Positions 6,352 to 8,272 of a stretch of 8,272 nt of DNA are shown one piece after another. The number at the start of each line of letters is the position of its first letter. Within the stretch, counting starts at the first letter, position 1. The stretch covers positions 12,643-20,914 of the forward strand of contig JAFKFF010000043.1 in NCBI GenBank assembly GCA_017307315.1, in the 5' to 3' direction. The position numbers and the translations under genes were made by a program. The notes under the pieces are model-generated. The model did no database searches. It was not told the DNA's origin and worked only from the letters and a program-made list of their open reading frames with translations. The stretch comes from Alphaproteobacteria bacterium. GTDB taxonomy: Bacteria > Pseudomonadota > Alphaproteobacteria > Micropepsales > Micropepsaceae.

Positions 6352-7445
6352 GGCGTCGTCTCCCGGTCTCGGGCCGATTGCGGCCAGCCTCCGAAAATGG
6401 TCGCCTGCTCGTCGCGGTCCGGGTCTGCGGTCGGTGGCCCCGGCGGCGACCGGCGCTTTCGACCGCGCAGAATATCGGCGCCCGCCATCAGGGTTCGGTA
6501 GACGCGCGGGCCGGCGAGCAACCCGGCTTTCAGACGCAGGCCGCTGGACGTGCCGAAAACGTCAAACCCCGCTTCGGCGGCGGAGGCGACAAGCGCCTTC
6601 ACACCCTCGATGTCTCCCGCGTCGAACCGGGCATGCGCATGATAGAGCGCCGAGCCGGTGCGGCTCTGGCGCGACTTTTTCAGAAGCCGCTGGGGGCTTT
6701 GCACCCGGTCGCCTGCGTTTGCGAGCAGCGTCGTTACCGCCCGGTGGCATTGGACCATGTCCCGGATGGGAAGAGCAAGATACTGCGCGCTCATGGCCGC
6801 GCCGTGCACGCGATAATAGCCCTGGACGGCATGCACGAAGCCGACATCGCCGTGCAAGGCGCAGCGCATCCACATCTCGTAGTCGCTGGTATGCGGCAGG
6901 TCGGGATTGTAGCGGCCGATCCTGTGCTGCAGGGCGGTGCGCAGCACGGCCGTCGGTGTGGGCACCGGATTGCCGACTTCGCAACAATATTCCAGGAAGC
7001 GGGCGCCGGGCAGGATGTCGGTCTTGTAGTCGCCGGGGGCCTGCGGCGCGCCGTGCGGTTCGGTCTCGCCTTTGAGGATCATCCCCAGGCCGTAGACCAG
7101 GCCCACTTCGGGGTGCGCATCCATCAGGGTCGTGGCGCGGGCCAGGGCGCCGGGGGCCAGGGCATCGTCGGCCGACAGCAACAGGCAATAGTCCGCGCTG
7201 GCCCAGTCGAACAGGCCCTCGTTGATGGTGGGAAAGAAGCCCTGGTTCGGTTCGTGACGCCGGTAAGCGACCCGCGCGTCCTCGGCCGCCAGCGCGCGGC
7301 CGATCTGCGGGGTATCGTCCGGCGAGCCGTCGTCGATGATCAGTACACGGACATCCACGCCGTGTTGCGACAGAACGCTCTCTACGCATCCGCGCAGGAA
7401 ACGGCCGTAATTGTAGCAGGGAACAACGATGTCCACCGTTTTCAT
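6348..7445 (-). CDS. Family 2 glycosyltransferase (GT-A fold) with a basic, disordered C-terminal tail
   Basis: This 365-residue transferase opens with VDIVVPCYNYGRFLRGCVES (4-23) and VLIIDDGSPDDT (34-45). Its metal/diphosphate motif is LLLSADDALAPGAL (88-101): the usual first Asp of DxDD is Ser91, leaving Asp93-Asp94, a known variant in this family. The base block is HTSDYEMWMRCALHGDVGFV (185-204), with YYRVHG shortly after. Residues from about 327 on are rich in Arg, Pro, Asp and Gln and look disordered. The ATG follows the aminotransferase stop by 28 bases, with a long purine-rich run of G and A upstream as ribosome site. Its TGA overlaps the next ATG. It probably acts on the same lipid-linked oligosaccharide as its neighbour; donor unknown. 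Confidence 0.92.
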   Translation of the reverse strand: MKTVDIVVPCYNYGRFLRGCVESVLSQHGVDVRVLIIDDGSPDDTPQIGRALAAEDARVAYRRHEPNQGFFPTINEGLFDWASADYCLLLSADDALAPGALARATTLMDAHPEVGLVYGLGMILKGETEPHGAPQAPGDYKTDILPGARFLEYCCEVGNPVPTPTAVLRTALQHRIGRYNPDLPHTSDYEMWMRCALHGDVGFVHAVQGYYRVHGAAMSAQYLALPIRDMVQCHRAVTTLLANAGDRVQSPQRLLKKSRQSRTGSALYHAHARFDAGDIEGVKALVASAAEAGFDVFGTSSGLRLKAGLLAGPRVYRTLMAGADILRGRKRRSPPGPPTADPDRDEQATIFGGWPQSARDRETTP

Positions 7446-7473
7446 GTCGTCTCGCCCCCTTCCTTCCCGCCGG

Positions 7474-8272
7474 TCAGCGCGCGCAGGCCGCCCTTAGCGC
7501 CGCCACCACCGTCTCCTGGTCCTGGTCGGTCATCTGCGCATAGAGCGGCAAGAGGATGCAGCCGTCCTGCGCCGCTTCGGAATGCGGCAGAGGGTGGCGC
7601 AGCTTTTCGCCGGAATAGACCGGCTCGCGGTGGGCATTCATGATCCCCCGGCGGGTGGCGACGCCTTTTTCCAGCATGGTCTGCATCACCGTGCGCTGGT
7701 CGCACCCTTCGGGCAGGCGCACACAATAGCTCTGGAAGTTGCTGCGGGCGTAGGCCGGTTCGGTCGGCGGCGTCGGATCGGCGTTGCCCGACAGCAAATC
7801 GCGATAGCGTTCGGCCTTCTGGCGCCGCAGCGGCACCACCTCGACCAGGCGCTTCAACTGCTCGCGTCCCACCGCCGCCTGGATGTCGGTCATGCGATAA
7901 TTGTAGCCGAGCGCGACATGGGATTCGAAGATCACCTGGGCCGAGCCGTGGCGTACCGATGCCGGAACGCTCATGCCGTGCTGGCGCAGCAGGCGGAAGC
8001 GGGCGTCCCACTCCGGATTGTCGGTGGTGATCATGCCGCCATCGCCGGTGTTCATGATCTTGCGCGGGTGGAACGAGAAGCAGGCGATGTCGCCATGCGG
8101 CCGGCCGACCCTTTGCCATTCGCCCTGCCACAGAATCTCGCTGCCCACGCCGCAGGCGGCGTCCTCGATCACCGGCAGGCCATGCTTGCGGCCAACCGCG
8201 ACGATGGCGGCCAGGTCGCAGGGCAAGCCCATCTGGTGCACGCACAGGATGGCGCGGGTGTTCGGCGTGATC
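7474..8272 (-). CDS. DegT/DnrJ/EryC1/StrS-family sugar aminotransferase (N-terminus outside window)
   Basis: This PLP enzyme makes amino sugars from nucleotide-linked keto-sugars. About 265 residues are visible; the family is usually 360-400 long, so roughly the first 100-130 lie beyond base 8272. The frame runs to the right edge without a start: the first readable residues ITPNTRAILCVHQMG form the typical pre-cofactor strand, so an internal GTG at 8239-8241 is not the start. VIEDAACGVGSE gives the Asp that binds the PLP ring nitrogen. CFSFHPRKIMNTGDGGMITT holds the Schiff-base lysine (codon 8059-8061). GYNYRMTDIQAAVGREQLKRL and the late QSYCVRL and LPLYAQMTDQDQ are further family blocks. It ends in TGA at 7474-7476. 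The SFHPRK form fits amino-sugar biosynthesis in surface polysaccharide clusters, but the position of amination (C3 or C4) is not settled. Confidence 0.93.
   Translation of the reverse strand, partial: ITPNTRAILCVHQMGLPCDLAAIVAVGRKHGLPVIEDAACGVGSEILWQGEWQRVGRPHGDIACFSFHPRKIMNTGDGGMITTDNPEWDARFRLLRQHGMSVPASVRHGSAQVIFESHVALGYNYRMTDIQAAVGREQLKRLVEVVPLRRQKAERYRDLLSGNADPTPPTEPAYARSNFQSYCVRLPEGCDQRTVMQTMLEKGVATRRGIMNAHREPVYSGEKLRHPLPHSEAAQDGCILLPLYAQMTDQDQETVVAALRAACAR

Larger units (their letters stand above)
2874..8272 (-). other. Putative operon: aminotransferase, two glycosyltransferases, two acyltransferases, deacetylase
   Basis: Six minus-strand genes follow one another with gaps of 28, -4, 12, 44 and -4 bases and no room for an internal terminator, except perhaps the 44-base gap at 4769-4812. 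Two pairs share start/stop bases (ATGA at 6348-6351, GTGA at 3695-3698). Its promoter lies to the right of the window. The order suggests sugar activation first, then transfer, then tailoring. Confidence 0.75.

Noticed and set aside
5071..6501. A 476-codon open frame on the plus strand, antisense to the hexapeptide acyltransferase and a glycosyltransferase
   Set aside because: Its translation is low-complexity (rich in Gly, Ala, Asp, Val, His) with no recognisable domain. It lies opposite two genes with complete family motifs. Long antisense frames are expected in GC-rich DNA.
6378..7643. A 421-codon plus-strand frame antisense to the third glycosyltransferase and the aminotransferase end
   Set aside because: Same reasoning: no domain, biased composition, and it covers the junction of two clearly real minus-strand genes.
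7442..8245. A second minus-strand frame over the aminotransferase, ending inside the glycosyltransferase start
   Set aside because: It lacks PLP motifs. The other frame contains the Schiff-base lysine and runs to the window edge with family sequence throughout.
1..8272. Mobile elements, CRISPR arrays, tRNA genes, toxin-antitoxin or defence genes
   Set aside because: None seen: no transposase or integrase motifs, no regularly spaced repeats, no tRNA-like cloverleaf. The sequence is almost fully explained by carbohydrate genes.

Overview
This window is a stretch of a surface-polysaccharide (O-antigen, capsule or exopolysaccharide type) gene cluster. The DNA is clearly GC-rich by eye, with G or C at most third codon positions. 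The C-terminal type of the first gene, the family mix and the palindrome between two convergent genes all fit an alphaproteobacterium. That assignment is an inference; no marker gene is present.

Layout. Bases 2-328 (+) hold the 3' end of a glycosyltransferase related to family 9 and to TPR-linked glycosyltransferases. It converges on a family 2 glycosyltransferase at 474-1445 (-), with a hairpin-forming gap between them. A divergent intergenic region of about 360 bases separates that gene from a family 8 glycosyltransferase at 1808-2839 (+). The family 8 gene converges, with only 34 bases between the stop codons, on a compact minus-strand block that fills 2874-8272. Read in the direction of transcription, the block is: DegT/DnrJ/EryC1/StrS sugar aminotransferase (5' end outside the window), glycosyltransferase 2, glycosyltransferase 2, hexapeptide-repeat acyltransferase, OafA-type membrane acyltransferase, NodB-type polysaccharide deacetylase. 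Gaps are 28, -4, 12, 44 and -4 bases, so it looks like one operon with two translationally coupled pairs.

How the genes may work together (inference). The aminotransferase would convert a nucleotide-linked keto-sugar to an amino sugar, and the soluble hexapeptide acyltransferase would N-acylate it. The glycosyltransferases would place this and other sugars on a lipid-linked repeat unit. The OafA-type enzyme would add an acyl group and the deacetylase would remove an N- or O-acetyl group. No flippase, polymerase, ABC exporter or chain-length regulator lies in the window, so the export route and the final polymer cannot be named.

I found no mobile element, tRNA, rRNA or CRISPR array, and no clearly new biological system. 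The most unusual non-coding item is an imperfect palindromic element at about 2836-2878 whose two ends contain the TAG stop codons of both converging genes.
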